A stretch of 64,000 nt of DNA from Culex pipiens pallens (lineage: Eukaryota > Arthropoda > Insecta > Diptera > Culicidae), in NCBI RefSeq assembly GCF_016801865.2, contig NC_068939.1, forward strand, positions 132,155,116 through 132,219,115, written 5' to 3'. Below the pieces are notes generated by a model. The model was not told the DNA's origin. It ran no database searches and saw only the letters and a list, made by a program, of their open reading frames with translations. The position numbers were made by a program, and so were the translations under genes. Below are positions 47,220 to 59,025 of the stretch, one piece after another (positions within the stretch are counted from its first letter, which is position 1; every line of letters starts with the position of its first letter).

Positions 47220-48000
47220 AAATATGAAATTCGTGAAATTTTTCGATTTTTTTGAAAACAATGTTTTCAAAATTTTCAAATGGACCAAAGATTCAATACT
47301 ACGCCCAATACTGTTAGTCTTGATTTGAAATTTTTTAAAATATTGTTTTCGAAAAGATCGGAAATTTCACGAATATTTCATATTTTAACATTGTGGGTGA
47401 GACTTAGAATACATCAATTTTCCTGTAAAAGATTGAGAATTTTCACAGCTTATCAAAAATTGTTTTTTTTTCAAAAGTGGGCGAACATGTGCAACAATTT
47501 AAAAAAAAAGATAAAGTGCGACTATTTTCAAAAAAGTTACCTAAAACTGGCTAAAACTTGAAAACGGTGCAGTTTCACTAAAGTGCTTTTTGATTGCAAA
47601 TTTGATTTTACATCGAAAAATTAAGTTATAAAAAAATGCGACCAATTTTTCGATTTAAAAAAAAATAGTATTGATTTAAAAATTCATAACTCGGTTAAAG
47701 ATTTTTGCACAACCTGGAAATTTCTGAAAAGTTGGCATTTGATGCCTCCTAAAACATATAAATATGTTTTTTAAAAATCTTCATTTTTTTTAACCGTGTA
47801 TCATTTGTTTTCAGTGTAGTCCTTATCCATACCTACAACTTTGCCCAAGACACCAAATCGACCAAAAAATTCCTTCAAAAGATACAGATTTTTGAATTTT
47901 CATACATCATTTTTGTATGAACAGCTGCCAAATTTGTAAGGAAAATTGTATGGACAAACTAATGACCGAACGAATGACCGAAATCTGACAGAATTGCTCT
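47220..48000 (+). repeat. Interspersed repeat Q, copy Q2
   Basis: Shares with Q1 and Q3 the words GATCGGAAATTTCACGAAT, TTTCATATTTTAACATTG, AACCTGGAAATTTCTGAAAA, GTTGGCATTTGATG, ACCTACAACTTTGCC and CAGCTGCCAAATTTG. The ATAT that is duplicated around the foldback in Q3 is present once here (47756-47759). Confidence 0.75.
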
Positions 48001-49560
48001 TATAAAATAAATGAAATATTTTTCCAATTATTTTTCAAAACTTCCTTTTATATTATATGTTTTGCAGTTCGCTCAATTTCGTTTGAAAAATGCCTTTTTC
48101 CGTGCTCCCACTCGAATAACACAGTATGGGGTTATTTCCTTCACCACCCCCCTCACCAAACCCCACTGCCAGCAGTGGTCCAAGCAAAGAGTGTGAGAAC
48201 CAACATTATTCTATGATCGTGCTAAAACTGGTTGGTTTTTGGTTCAGCGACAACGACGGCTGCTTGGTCGGTTGGTTAGTCCTACTATCGGATGCTGGTT
48301 TTTCCTCTCTCGCACATGTGCCCACATACACACACATACAAACATCAATATGTGTGTTTGTGAAATTCGGTGACGGCACAAAATGGCTCGCTCGGCAAAA
48401 TAGAGAGAACTTAAATGAAAAAGCGCGCGCGCGCCTCCTTCCCTTGATTAACTTTGCTGAAATTAATTTAATTTTTGCTGTTTTATTAAAATTAGAAAGT
48501 CGGCTCTCACGCAGGGATTGGGAGTGTGTGCGAGCGAGCGAAAGTTTCCCCGGGGAAAAGGCTTATTTCCCGCATGTGCGAGTCAACCTTTTCCCGCTTT
48601 TGCCTGATCGTCCTTTTTGTCAATGTCCTTGCCGTCGTACGGGTAGCTGTCGGTGGTTTGGGAGGTCCAAGTGGGGGCCCACATGTGTTTGTGTGAGCCT
48701 TCTTCGCCATCGACGAATAGAAGGAGTTTTAGGCCCTGAAATTAGTTTTTGTCGAAATTGAAAATTTTGAACGAGATTAAATTTTAGTGTGGTAAAGGGG
48801 TAAGCTATGGCGATGAGCGAAAAGAGGCCGTCCCGTATCGTATCCGGTGGGAAAGGTGCGGGTCTTTTGAGGATGTTTTAAATATTTAGGCTGCCAAATT
48901 GCTGTTATTTAATTAGAGCAAAAACTGGGATGATTGGAACATGGTTAAGGTAAATTGAAATAAAAGTTGTGAAGCTAATTTATATGGTCACTTTTAGTTA
49001 TCATATTTGATGAAGCCGTCCGCCAATGTAATTGACAGTCAACGCTTAAAATTCCTAGTATGTTTACAGTTTCATAGCTTTTTGAGGAAGCGATGACAAC
49101 AAACGTCTAAATAGTTAGTCTTGTGCAACATTTTCTGAATTTTAGAACCGTACTCAAAGTTTTTTTTTCTGGGAAATGAGGATTCTTTCATGAAATCGAT
49201 TTTGTTGGTTATTTATGTGTTGAGTATTTTAGTTTTAAAATGTTGACTGGAAATAAGTTTCAAAGGCACGAAATCGATCAAACATTTGGTTCCTAAGAAA
49301 CAAACATTGTATGGCAACTTGGAACTTATGTTGAAAAATTGTTATTTTGGTTTTGAAAAATGCTCTAAAAAACTCAACCAAAAAAAAAGGAAAGTTCAAA
49401 CCGATTCCTTCAAAAATTATGGTAATATTAACTATTTAAACAAAATAGCACATTTGAGCATATTTGATTTGTACAGTCCCTGGATCCATTAAAAACAAAG
49501 ACTGTATATTGTTTCAATATTTAATAAATTGTTTTCCATTTAACTACTGAAAACCCATAA
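48001..49560. other. Unique sequence, no supported gene
   Basis: A 211-codon plus-strand frame at 48126-48761 is the longest frame outside repeats, but it has no domain, crosses an AT-rich non-coding-like patch, and its composition swings sharply. I do not call it a gene. The rest is AT-rich. Confidence 0.4.
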
Positions 49561-50030
49561 ATCTTCCCAGTTAATCGTTCCACCACAAGGGTCCTTGCCC
49601 CGGAGAAAATAAAAACAAATTTATCACCCATTTTCCGGCCACGGTTCCACGCGCCCCATTTTTAAGGGACACAACCCAGACCAGACAACAACAAATGACC
49701 ACAAAGCCTCGTCCTCCGGAGTGGAAAATCCAATAAATAATCATCAAACTGGACAGTTTTCCACGGCCCATCCCCGGGAGGTGACACACACGTGGCCCCG
49801 CGAGAGATTTCCCAGTCCAGCAACACACAAAAAGGACATTCGTTTCTCGTGATAATGAAAAATAAATTTCCCCGTCGCTGCCGTGTGCCGCACATAAATT
49901 ACGCTCAAACTGCTGCTTGACCAGTGCCATGTGCCAAATGACGGGTGCCTCGTTTATGCAAATTGGCATCGACGGTCATTCCGGACAGCTGCCGAACCCA
50001 AGGGTCAGCACAAAATTTGGGGTCAATTGA
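49560..50030. promoter_or_regulatory. Repeat-free GC island with homeodomain/POU-like sites (candidate enhancer)
   Basis: This island stands out from the surrounding AT-rich repeats. It contains an octamer ATGCAAAT (49956-49963) within TTTATGCAAATTGGCAT and AT-rich cores such as ATAAATTACG and AATAATCATCAAAC. No open frame here shows a domain. The regulatory reading is inference from motif content only. Confidence 0.22.
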
Positions 50031-50033
50031 CCA

Positions 50034-50444
50034 ATGTTGTCACGGCACACGATGACCCGGGCTAAGCTCTTTAACATGTCCCCTGACGATGAGGACGACT
50101 TGAACAAGGGCTACGACGATGGCCAATGGTCAGCGATTAGAGCTGTACGCGGATACGAGGGGAGTGATTTTTACGGCTGTGGCACCCTTCTGCATTTTCC
50201 TGCAAAGTTAGTTCGTAAGTTTGGAACTGTGTATAGGGGATATTTATTTTGCCCTCAGCATGGTATAAACAGGCCATCCATCAGCGAGCTGATCGGCGTT
50301 GTTTGGCGAGGGGACGATTGCCCTCGTGACTACATGTATGCAAAGTGGTGCAGATTTTCAAAATGGCGGTCTGTTTCTTGTGTCGAAGAATATCGTTTTT
50401 CAATAATGATAAAGACACAATACCTTGAAGTTCATTTTTCATAA
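50034..50444 (+). CDS. Hypothetical 136-codon open frame, low confidence
   Basis: The frame reads from ATG at 50034 (with others at 50052 and 50073) to TAA at 50442. The first half has coding-like composition: an acidic stretch (MSPDDEDDLNKGYDD), then mixed residues, with many codons ending in G or C although the region is AT-rich. The second half is AT-rich and less convincing. A GTAAGT donor-like site at 50215-50220 could end a shorter exon. No domain, signal peptide or membrane segment is recognised and no homologous copy exists in the window. It could be a small exon, a decayed gene or chance. Confidence 0.2.
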   Translation: MLSRHTMTRAKLFNMSPDDEDDLNKGYDDGQWSAIRAVRGYEGSDFYGCGTLLHFPAKLVRKFGTVYRGYLFCPQHGINRPSISELIGVVWRGDDCPRDYMYAKWCRFSKWRSVSCVEEYRFSIMIKTQYLEVHFS

Positions 50445-50810
50445 ATTAGAATTGTAAAACGGACTACTTCTTTTAATATTATGGTCATTTTTATTTCCAT
50501 AATAACAACATTTTTATGTCCAGAATTACACTGAGTTGAGATTTAAGACGAGTCATGCGGAAGCTTGAACTTCAAGTGCTCCAAAAAATTGAACAGTAGT
50601 CGAGCAACAACCTTAAAGTCCCTAAAATTTGATACTTCTCATGAAAACCCGCGAAATTTACAAATTTTCTTTGCCCATATTTTTGTAATATTTCATTTAT
50701 AAGCTCTTCAATTGAGTAAACAAACCTTAAGTAAGCTGGATTTGCAAAATAATGACGCTTTGACTGTCAATAGATGCTTAAAATGTCATTACTGTTATAT
50801 TTTTGCAAAT

Positions 50811-51244
50811 CGACGCAGTCGTGCTATTTCAATGTTTAACCTTGAATATACAAAGAATGCAATGAAAACAATAACAAACACATTATGTGTGGTTGATCAT
50901 TCTGTGCATCGTCCTGAAGTTTGGTTGAATTTGGTTGCTGTAGTCCAGAGTTATAATTACAAAAGTTTACGGTACACGTTCTGACCTGAAATCCCTTTGG
51001 CCAATTTTTGCCCTTAAATCTATTTTCAAACTGTGTCAAGATAGCACGACAAGTTTAAAACTTCCTTCATATGCAATGTGACAAAAGTATTTTCGGTTTT
51101 TATTGAATATCTTAGGATTGAAATCAAATTTTGGGGATCTGTGAAGGTCAAAAGGTGAGGCATTGTGTGCAGCACAAAAAGGCGTTCTTAACTCAATTTT
51201 GACCAAAATGCACGTAGGTACGACAAGTTAGCACGACAGCGACG
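50811..51244. mobile_element. DNA element S, copy S2 (434 bp, 4-bp TSD AAAT)
   Basis: The left end CGACGCAGTCGTGCT is matched, inverted, by AGCACGACAGCGACG at the right, and AAAT is duplicated at 50807-50810 and 51245-51248. Its interior aligns with S1 once the LTR and MITE of S1 are removed. It therefore supplies the unoccupied sites for both. No coding capacity. Confidence 0.85.
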
Positions 51245-51380
51245 AAATGTAAGTAATTTTTCTATGAATCATGATCATTATTTTTTCATCGAATATTCTA
51301 CATTTTTTGATATGCACAATTTTTTATAAGTTTCATAAGAACTATCCTTTTCAAATTATTTAAAGTTGATTGCACATTTC

Positions 51381-51537
51381 CATTTCAATTCAATTCAATT
51401 CGGGTTTATTTGTGAATAACCAAGTTACAATGAGTTCATTTAGGTACACAACAGAGTTTTGGTGTTCCTTTCAGCTGTGTTGTCATTCAATCGAAAACAT
51501 TATTCCTTATAATAATGGAATAGACATGAGGAAAAAA
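51381..51537 (-). mobile_element. Short retroposon (157 bp, 12-bp TSD), minus strand
   Basis: ATTGCACATTTC is duplicated at 51369-51380 and 51538-51549. On the minus strand the element ends in AATAAACCCGAATTGAATTG with a TTGAA pentamer tail. Its middle (CACAGCTG, CCAAAACTCTGTTGTGTACC) matches the element at 52320-52477. There are no tRNA-like A or B boxes. Confidence 0.8.
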
Positions 51538-51811
51538 ATTGCACATTTCTTTTTGTTGAATCTTGAAGTTTATTGAATGAAAAATGTTTTACTCATTTTA
51601 TACAAAAAAATATAAAAATCCCTATAAATTGAATTATACACTACATTCTTGTTTGTTACATAACTAATCTAAGCAGATTTAAATGATTTTATCATGAATC
51701 ATTCCTTGAATATGATTCAAAAATGCAATGAAATAAACAAAAGATTGGTGACAAGCGAGAGTTCTCAAGAAATCGGTCGTTTTTGAACCTTGTGATTCGG
51801 GAAATTTGATC

Positions 51812-53070
51812 AAGACTAGGGCGTCCAGTTTTTCCGGGTTTTGAATCGGGAATAAAAATTGTTTGAACCCCTAAAAAACTAAAATTGATAATTTTGAGTA
51901 TTGGAACTTTTAAAAACTTCAGATTTGTCCTGATTTGCCCCAGATGCCGGTACTTAAAGAGAAATGATAAAATGGGAAAATTTATTTCGAATTAGAAAAT
52001 ATATTTGTTAGTATAATACCCGTTTTTTCATATAAAATCATTAAAAAAGCTAGGTAATATGCAAAATTTATTCAATTTTAGTGTTTTAAAATTAAATCGA
52101 CAACGAAGTATTCGAATTTCAAGTTTTGGAAAAATCCCGGGATAGTGGATGCTGAAATATTGAAGCAAAATTACATTAAATCAGAGATATTTGATGAGTG
52201 AAATTCTATACAATGGAAAAATATCACCGATTATACCAATACTTCTAAAATTTCCTAATTCAGAATGCGAAAAATTGCAGTAACTTTAATTGAAGACAAA
52301 GCTAAAACATTGTGGAGCTTTTCTTACTCTTGGTGACACCTTTATTTACATGCAATCACTGTTCCAAAATGGATTATGATGTAACACACAGCTGTTAGGA
52401 ACTCCAAAACTCTGTTGTGTACCTCAAAAGAACTTATTGTATCTCGATTATTCACCAATAAAACCGAATTTAAATTGAAAACATTGTGGAGCTCAAAGTC
52501 TACCTAAAATTGTACTAAGCAGTTACAGTCCATAAACGATAAACATAAGTAGTTTAAGTAAGATAACTTTGCTTCAGCCATGTAACTTCCTTTTTGATGA
52601 CAATAAGTTTATTTGCGTTTCGCATCGGTTCCAATAATAAATAATTATAAAAAAATATTCTTGAATACTTTTTGAAGTAAAGGTCCGCCAAATGTAAACA
52701 TTCAGTTTTTCCTGGTAGCTTTAGATTTGCCTGCACTGAATATTCACAGTTGACCTTTAAGAATGAAAAAAACTATTTTCAAAAATCTAATTACAAGTGC
52801 ATAAAACAAGTTTAAGCAATCAGAAAACAATCACCCAATGCGGAAAAAGAATTTAAAAATTAATACTCTACAACAAGCTCCAGAATTGATCTTGTTTTTG
52901 CAGATTATGAACACATTTCCAAAAAGTAGAAAAAATGGCTCTAATTAACGAGAATACATAAATAAATGTTTTATTGAATAATTTTGATTTGGGCAGTTAA
53001 ATTCCCGGGTCCCTGGAATTCCAGAAAAATTTAAAAAAGCTACTCTGAATTCCCGGGAAATTGAAAATCA
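51812..53070. mobile_element. Possible diverged relative of the 28.9-32.8 kb hAT-like element
   Basis: TAGGGCGTCCAGTTTTTCCGG at 51812 resembles the TAGAGCGTCCAATTTCCCGG end. Sequence near 52990-53060 has the same CCCGGG/GGAATTCC subterminal character. The right terminal repeat and an 8-bp duplication were not found, so the copy is truncated or eroded. Confidence 0.4.
52320..52477 (+). mobile_element. Short retroposon (158 bp, 16-bp TSD), plus strand
   Basis: AAAACATTGTGGAGCT is duplicated at 52304-52319 and 52478-52493. The element contains CACAGCTGTTAGGAACTCC and CCAAAACTCTGTTGTGTACC, and ends AATAAAACCGAATTTAAATTG. It matches the minus-strand insertion at 51381-51537 in its last 95 bp and has almost the same length. 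No open frame or RNA polymerase III box is seen. Confidence 0.85.
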
Positions 53071-54459
53071 TACAAGAATTTTGAGAAAAATCTCTAATTA
53101 ACTTGTACATAAAATATAAAAATGTGGCAAAAAAATAAAAATTCGCAATACTTTTTTAAATAATGAATGTGATTGATTGACTGTCATAATTTAGAAAGCA
53201 AATTTTGATCTTACATGACATCATTAAGAAAAAATGCTTTGAATTGCACCAAGCTATTGAAATTTGAATCGATTTCAAACCAACGGAAAGATGAAAAGCT
53301 AAAGTTATGGTTTTGGAATTTTTCAAGGGCTTTTAAAATAGCATAACTGATTGATTCGTTTCCTTTATTGAACTATCATTTGGGTCATTAGAATTTCACT
53401 CAAACATTTTAGTCAATTTGTTTTTGTATTAAAAACATACATTAAAAAATGTTCAAGTGGCTGATAGTTAACTTTAAATTCAAATTGGCTTGATGTGTCG
53501 TCCTACCCTCCTGTTTTATATTTATTCATATATAATTTTCATTTTAAAATATATTCCTTTTTTTGAAATTGTAGAGATTTCAATCTGGCTTGTAGGGTTG
53601 TTTGAATTAGCTTTCTTACCAAATAAAGTTCAATGAATTTGAAGAAATAGAAATTTGCCCTTATTGCCCTTTTTATATTTATTTCAACTCGTAGTCAAAT
53701 TCTGTCTTTTGAACATGACCAGGTACGTTTTATCAACTTTTATATTGATTCTGATTTTTAAGTTTATTTTTACTTTAATAAATTAGAAAGAACCATTTTG
53801 TTGATGTTGAAATGCTCCAAATTTAGCTGTAATGATAAACACACAGAGAATGTGTTTATCACAATTTCACAATTTTTTCGATGTTTTCACCATGGTATCG
53901 ATTTTTTACTTTGGTCATAAGGTGGAGTCATCGTTAGTGACTCAAACATGTTACTTAGTATTTTTCAATTCACTCTTTATTTTTCTAAAAAGAATTACCA
54001 CATAGTAAACTGCATAAATAATATTTTAACTCAAAAAAGCACTTTTACACTGTATTTCTAGGACAGTATTACACTTTCTTCCTTTAACTTCTCGAGTTTC
54101 CTTGAACTGACAACATCTTCAACATCTAAAACCCGATCTCAGCACAACACCGTCGCAACACTTCTAATCCACTGCGCAACAGATTCAAACTGATCCCTGT
54201 TGCTTCCTACCTGATGTAATTTAGCCCGTTTCTCACCTTTAATTCCAACACCAGTGTGCGTCACACACGCACACATTGACAAAACGCAACCCTTTCAGCT
54301 CTTACCTGCTCTCTAAATCAAAGAAAAGTGATAAAAATTGCCACCTGGTTCGCGCGAGGACCTCTTTTTTCCCGCGTTTGGTTTATAAAACTTTTTCCAA
54401 GCAAACAAAACAAATCAACCCGGCCATCCTACTGTGAATCAGCCAGGTACCAACTTGGG
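53071..54459. other. AT-rich sequence, no supported gene
   Basis: No frames longer than 60 codons, no RNA gene and no clear transposon ends were recognised. Confidence 0.45.
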
Positions 54460-55045
54460 ACCTCTGAATGAAAAATGAACCAGGAAAAAAATCAAGGGAC
54501 ATAAATTAATCTCGTGGCGGTATGCAAAACGACGCCGCATGTGTAGGAAAAAATAGAACGTGATTGACAGCGCAATGAGTGCAGTTTGATTGGAAACTCA
54601 GCCGGAGCCGTCCTGGACCAACAACAAAAAAAGGGATATGCAAATCGCGAGCAAATTTCGCGAAACTTTTCACCGGGTTGTGCAGTTTGGCAAATTTACT
54701 CTCATGCAGGGACATCGGAACGGCTTTTTTTTTTCTTTCTGCACTCATTGATCCGTTTTTTCTAGTCGTTATTAATTTCCGTCCTCCGGAAAACAGCTGC
54801 CAGCCGAAAGGATTCGCCAATTCCGGTGTGTGCTAATTGCTTCCTGCCCCGGGAATCCGCTTTTTCTCTGCAGCGAAAGAGTATAGAGCAAAAACCGATC
54901 CGATTTGGGTCCCTGAAATTATGCAAATGTATCCGATCGATATCGGGGCCCGGAGGGTGAAATTTGCGAAAGCGGGGCTTTTTTTCGCTTCTAAGGGATG
55001 GTGGTTATTAAATGCAAGAACCAATGGACTGATTTGCATTTGAAT
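54460..55045. promoter_or_regulatory. Repeat-free GC island with clustered octamer and TGATTGACAG sites (candidate enhancer)
   Basis: Three octamer-like words occur within 400 bp: ATGCAAAT at 54638-54645 and 54921-54928, and ATTTGCAT at 55032-55039. TGATTGACAG (about 54561), typical of PBC/Meis-class homeodomain dimers, and TTAATC are also present. Overlapping frames on both strands have no domains. Together with 49560-50030 the pattern suggests conserved non-coding regulatory DNA, but this is inference and no conservation test could be run. Confidence 0.25.
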
Positions 55046-55559
55046 GGCGTTTTTCGAATGGCATAAGTGTGTTCAAGGAGAGGGGTTTGCTGGCGAAAGG
55101 ATACATTTGACAGCTGGATAAAGTTTGTGCGTGTGGTGAAGGGGATGCTGTTTGGTCACGAAATTGCAGTTTTGTTAAACTTTGTGCAAATTTGTTCAAA
55201 GTGAAATTTGAGTACTGGTGGTAATTTGAGAATACTTGGTGGAAATAAGTGATGCCAATATTTGACATAGGCTTAGCAATTACGAAAGGATGTCTTATGG
55301 TGTTAACGTGCCACCAGGAAGATAGTATTTTTTTTATATTAAGGTCGCTGTAAATAGTTTTCAATATTTAAAACTAAATATTTTTTCAAAATAACTTCAA
55401 AATGTCAATGAAATTTGACGTGCAATTAGCTGAAAACAATTTGAAATGCATTGTTGAAAATCACTTTGAAATTATTGAAACAGTTAAAACATATTTTGAA
55501 ATTTTGTGAAAATTGCAAAATATTTGTTTTGCAAAAAATGTTGTCAATAAAATGACAGC

Positions 55560-58262
55560 TGAGCATTTCTCTGCTAAATCAGTATATTTTTTAAAATTAA
55601 AATTTTTGTATTTATTTAATCCCGCTGAAACTTTTTTGGTGCTTTCGGTATGCCCTAAGAAGCCATTTTGCATCATTGGTTTGGCAGCTGTAATTTTCTA
55701 ATGTCGATATCTTAGCAACTAATGGCCCGATTTTCAATGTTAAAATATGAAACATTCGTGATTTATCCTATCTTTTCGAAAAAAAAAACATTTTCAAAAC
55801 TTTTAAACCAATACCACCATTTTATAAGAGCGTGATTTTGAATGTTTGGCCCTTTTGAAATGTCAGTCTTAATTTTTTTTTTAAATGTTGTTTTTGAAAA
55901 AATCGAAAAAAAATTCGAAGGGTTTCATATTTTAACATTGTAAATCGAACCATTCGTTGCTGAGATATCGACGTTAGAAAATGGTGAGTTGTTTGGGTGA
56001 GACTTAGAAAACATCAATTTACCTGTTTTTAAACACTTGCATGGCAATATTTCAGCAACTAAGGGTCATATCAACAAAGTTCAAAAAAGCAAAATATAAA
56101 GAATTTTCTCAGCTTTTCAAAAACTTATGTTTTTAAGTGGGCAAACATGTGCACTAATTTTTAAAAAATGAAAACTGCGACTATTTTCTAAAAAGTTTTT
56201 TTAAAATGTAGTTAACTTGAAAACTTTATAAAAAATTCATCAAAGTACTATTTTATTGCAAATTTGATTTTACATTGAAAAATGAAGTTCAAAATTTTAT
56301 GCGACCAATATTTCGTTTTTTTTTATCTGTATTGTTTCAAAAAATCATAACTCGGTCAAAGATTTTTTGCACAACCTGGAAATTTCTGTAAAGTTGGCAT
56401 TTGATGTCCTCTAAAACATATGGGTAATTCTCTACCAACTCACACGAAATCGGGAAAAGTTGCCCCGACCCCTCTTCGATTTGCGTGAAACTTTGTCCTA
56501 AGGGGTAACTTTTATCCCTGATCTCGAATCCGAGGTCCGTTTTTTGAGGGGCAGTACGAACCCTTTATTTTTTGAACGTGCGAAGAAATAGATGTTCTTC
56601 AATAATTTGCAGCCTGAAACGGTGATGAGATAGAAATTTGGTGACAAAGGGACTTTTATGTAAAATTAGATACCCAATTCGATAACGTACTTAGAATTCT
56701 GAAAAAACGTATTTTTCATCGAAAAAAAACAATTTTTTTTTTTTAAAAATCTCCCATTTTCCGTTACTTGACTGTAAAAAATGTTTGAACATGTCATTTG
56801 AATGGAAATTTAATGTACTTTTCGAATCTACTTTTACCCAGAAGGGTCATTTTTTTATTAAGAACACAAATTTTCATTTTAAAATTTCGTGTTTTTTTTC
56901 TAACATTGCAGGATTATATTTTAGAGTGTAACAATGTTCTACAAAGTTGTAGAGCAGACAATTACAATTTTTTTGATTTACATACATAAGGGGTTTGCTT
57001 ATAAACATCACGAGTTATCGCGATTTTACAAAAAAAAGTTACTTTTTGCGATTCTCTTTGTTTCGTTGTCCGTGTCTGTCGCGGGTAACGATGAACGGCC
57101 ATGATCGATGACGACCAACTTTTTCAAAACTTTTTTTCGTAAAATCGCAATAACTCGTGATGTTTTTAAGCAAACCCCTTATGTCTATATATCATTTTTT
57201 TTTGTAATTGTCTGCTCTGTGTAAATTGTAAATTGTCTGCTCTTTGTAGAACATTGTTACACTCTAAAAAATAACCCTGCAAAGTTAGAAAAAACACGAA
57301 ATTTAAAAATGAAAAATTTTGTTCTAAATGAAAAAATGACCCTTCTGGGACAATGTAGATTCAAAAAGAACATTGAATTTTCCATAAAATGACATGTTCC
57401 AAAAAATTGTACAGTTGAGTAACGGAAAATGGGTGAATTTTTAAAAAGTTTTTAGTGTTTTTTTCGATGGAAAATACGTTTTTTTCAGAATTCCGAGAAT
57501 GCCATTAAATCGGGCTTCAAATTTTACATAAAAATCCCTTTGACACAAAATGTCTCTCTCATCACCGTTTCAGGCTGCGAATTATTGAAGAACATCTATT
57601 TTTTCGCATGTTCAAAAATGGAAGGGGTCGTACTGCCCCTCCGTCAGGAGATATCAAAAAACGGACCTTGGATTCGTGATCAGGGACAAAAGTTACCCCT
57701 TAGGACAAAGTTTCACGAAAATCGAAGAGGAGTCCGGTTAACTGCTTTGTGAGTTGGCGGAGAATTACCCATATAAAAAAATAAATATAAATATTTTGTA
57801 TTTGCAAATCATGTGTTTTGACAAACAGTTAAATAAAAAATCACCAAATTTTTTTTACCGTGTATCAGTGTAATCCCTATCCATACCTACAACTTTGCCG
57901 AAGACACCAAATCGATCAACAAATTTCTTTAAAAGAAACAGATTTTTGAATTATCATACATCATTTTTGTATGGACAGCTGCCAAATGTTTATGGAAAAT
58001 TATATGGACAATCTAATGATGCAAAGTTTCAGTCGGATTAAAAAATACAAAAAAAAAATCGTTGGCCGAAATCTGAGAGAACTGCTCACTATTTTGATTT
58101 TTATTTTTTTATATGTTTAAGGGGACATCAAATGCCAACTTTTCAGAAATTTCTAGGTTGTTCAAAAAATCTTTGACCGAGATCTGAATTTTTGAATCAA
58201 TACTGATTTATTCAAAAATCGAAATTTTCATTGGTTTTGCTTTCGATGTAAGGTCGAATTTA
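55560..58262 (+). repeat. Interspersed repeat Q, copy Q3, interrupted by a foldback
   Basis: Q-type words run from about 55590 (inverted GGCATACCGAAAGCACC block) through TTTGGCCCTTTTGAAATG, TTTCATATTTTAACATTG and GTTGGCATTTGATGTCCTC to CAGCTGCCAAATG at about 57975. The copy is split by the element at 56422-57770. Two inverted arms about a point near 55810 and an inverted internal fragment at 58120-58262 show that Q itself is a foldback-type repeat. The short frames present are not conserved among copies. Confidence 0.65.
56422..57770. mobile_element. Foldback element with 4-bp TSD (1349 bp), copy 2
   Basis: Same family as 26134-27485, with ends GGGTAATTCTCTACCAACTC and (inverted) GGGTAATTCTCCGCCAACTC. 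The end types and loop are swapped, so this copy is in the opposite orientation. ATAT is duplicated at 56418-56421 and 57771-57774. Q1 and Q2 have the same CTAAAACATAT site once, without the insertion. The arms here carry more differences than in copy 1, for example a small duplication near 57222-57245. Confidence 0.9.
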
Positions 58263-58455
58263 CAATCTAAAATGATTCTAGTCAAATTTTAATAAAGTTT
58301 ACCGTTTTCAAGTTAAAATAATTTTTAAGTATTTTGTAAAATGTGTAAAAATGTGTACCTGATGAATATTTATCAGAAACTGATGAAAATTCATCATTTT
58401 CAGATGTAATTTTTTGATGCTTCAAACGATGAGGCAATGCTAAATAGCAGGGCTG

Positions 58456-58670
58456 TGGAGTCGGAGTCGGAGTCGGAGCCGGAGTCGGTGGAGTCGGGTC
58501 TTTTTGGGGACCTGGAGTCGGAGTCGGAGTCGGAGTCGTCAAAACTCGAACAGCTGGAGTCGGAGTCGGAGCCGGAGTCGGCTAAATTTTATGAGCTGGA
58601 GTCGGAGTCGGAGTCGGAGCCGAAGATTTCTGATAACCCGGAGTCGGAGTCGGAGCCGGAGTTATCTTAA
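58456..58670 (+). repeat. GGAGTC hexamer array, left block
   Basis: Runs of GGAGTC and GGAGCC hexamers are separated by short spacers (AAAACTCGAACAGCT, AAATTTTATGAGCT). The frames here (ESESES or SRSRSR) follow from the hexamer. Confidence 0.95.
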
Positions 58671-59025
58671 ATTCATCAAAAAATATGTTTTTTTTTATTG
58701 TTCAGTATTTCCTATATAACAGCCTAATTTACAAAACAACTTATATTTTTAATTGACTTATCAGATGCCATTATGTATTTGAAGCTTTTTATTGTGATTG
58801 AAAAGCTCTAATTGTGTTATTACACTATAATCACTAAATGATAACCTCTTACCCAAGTATGTAATATCATAATTCAAAAAATAATAAAAAAACTAACTTA
58901 ATCCACCTATGTGGTTGCTGCCTTCCTCACTTTTTACCAATAATGGGTAATATGAGTGGTTTGGACATATATTTCAGCTATTTTTTTAGGTCCAGAAAAA
59001 TAAGTACACAGATATAACTTAAGTT

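Noticed and set aside
48126..48761. 211-codon frame as a gene
   Set aside because: No domain, strong composition swings and an AT-rich non-coding patch in the middle; no splice or promoter support.
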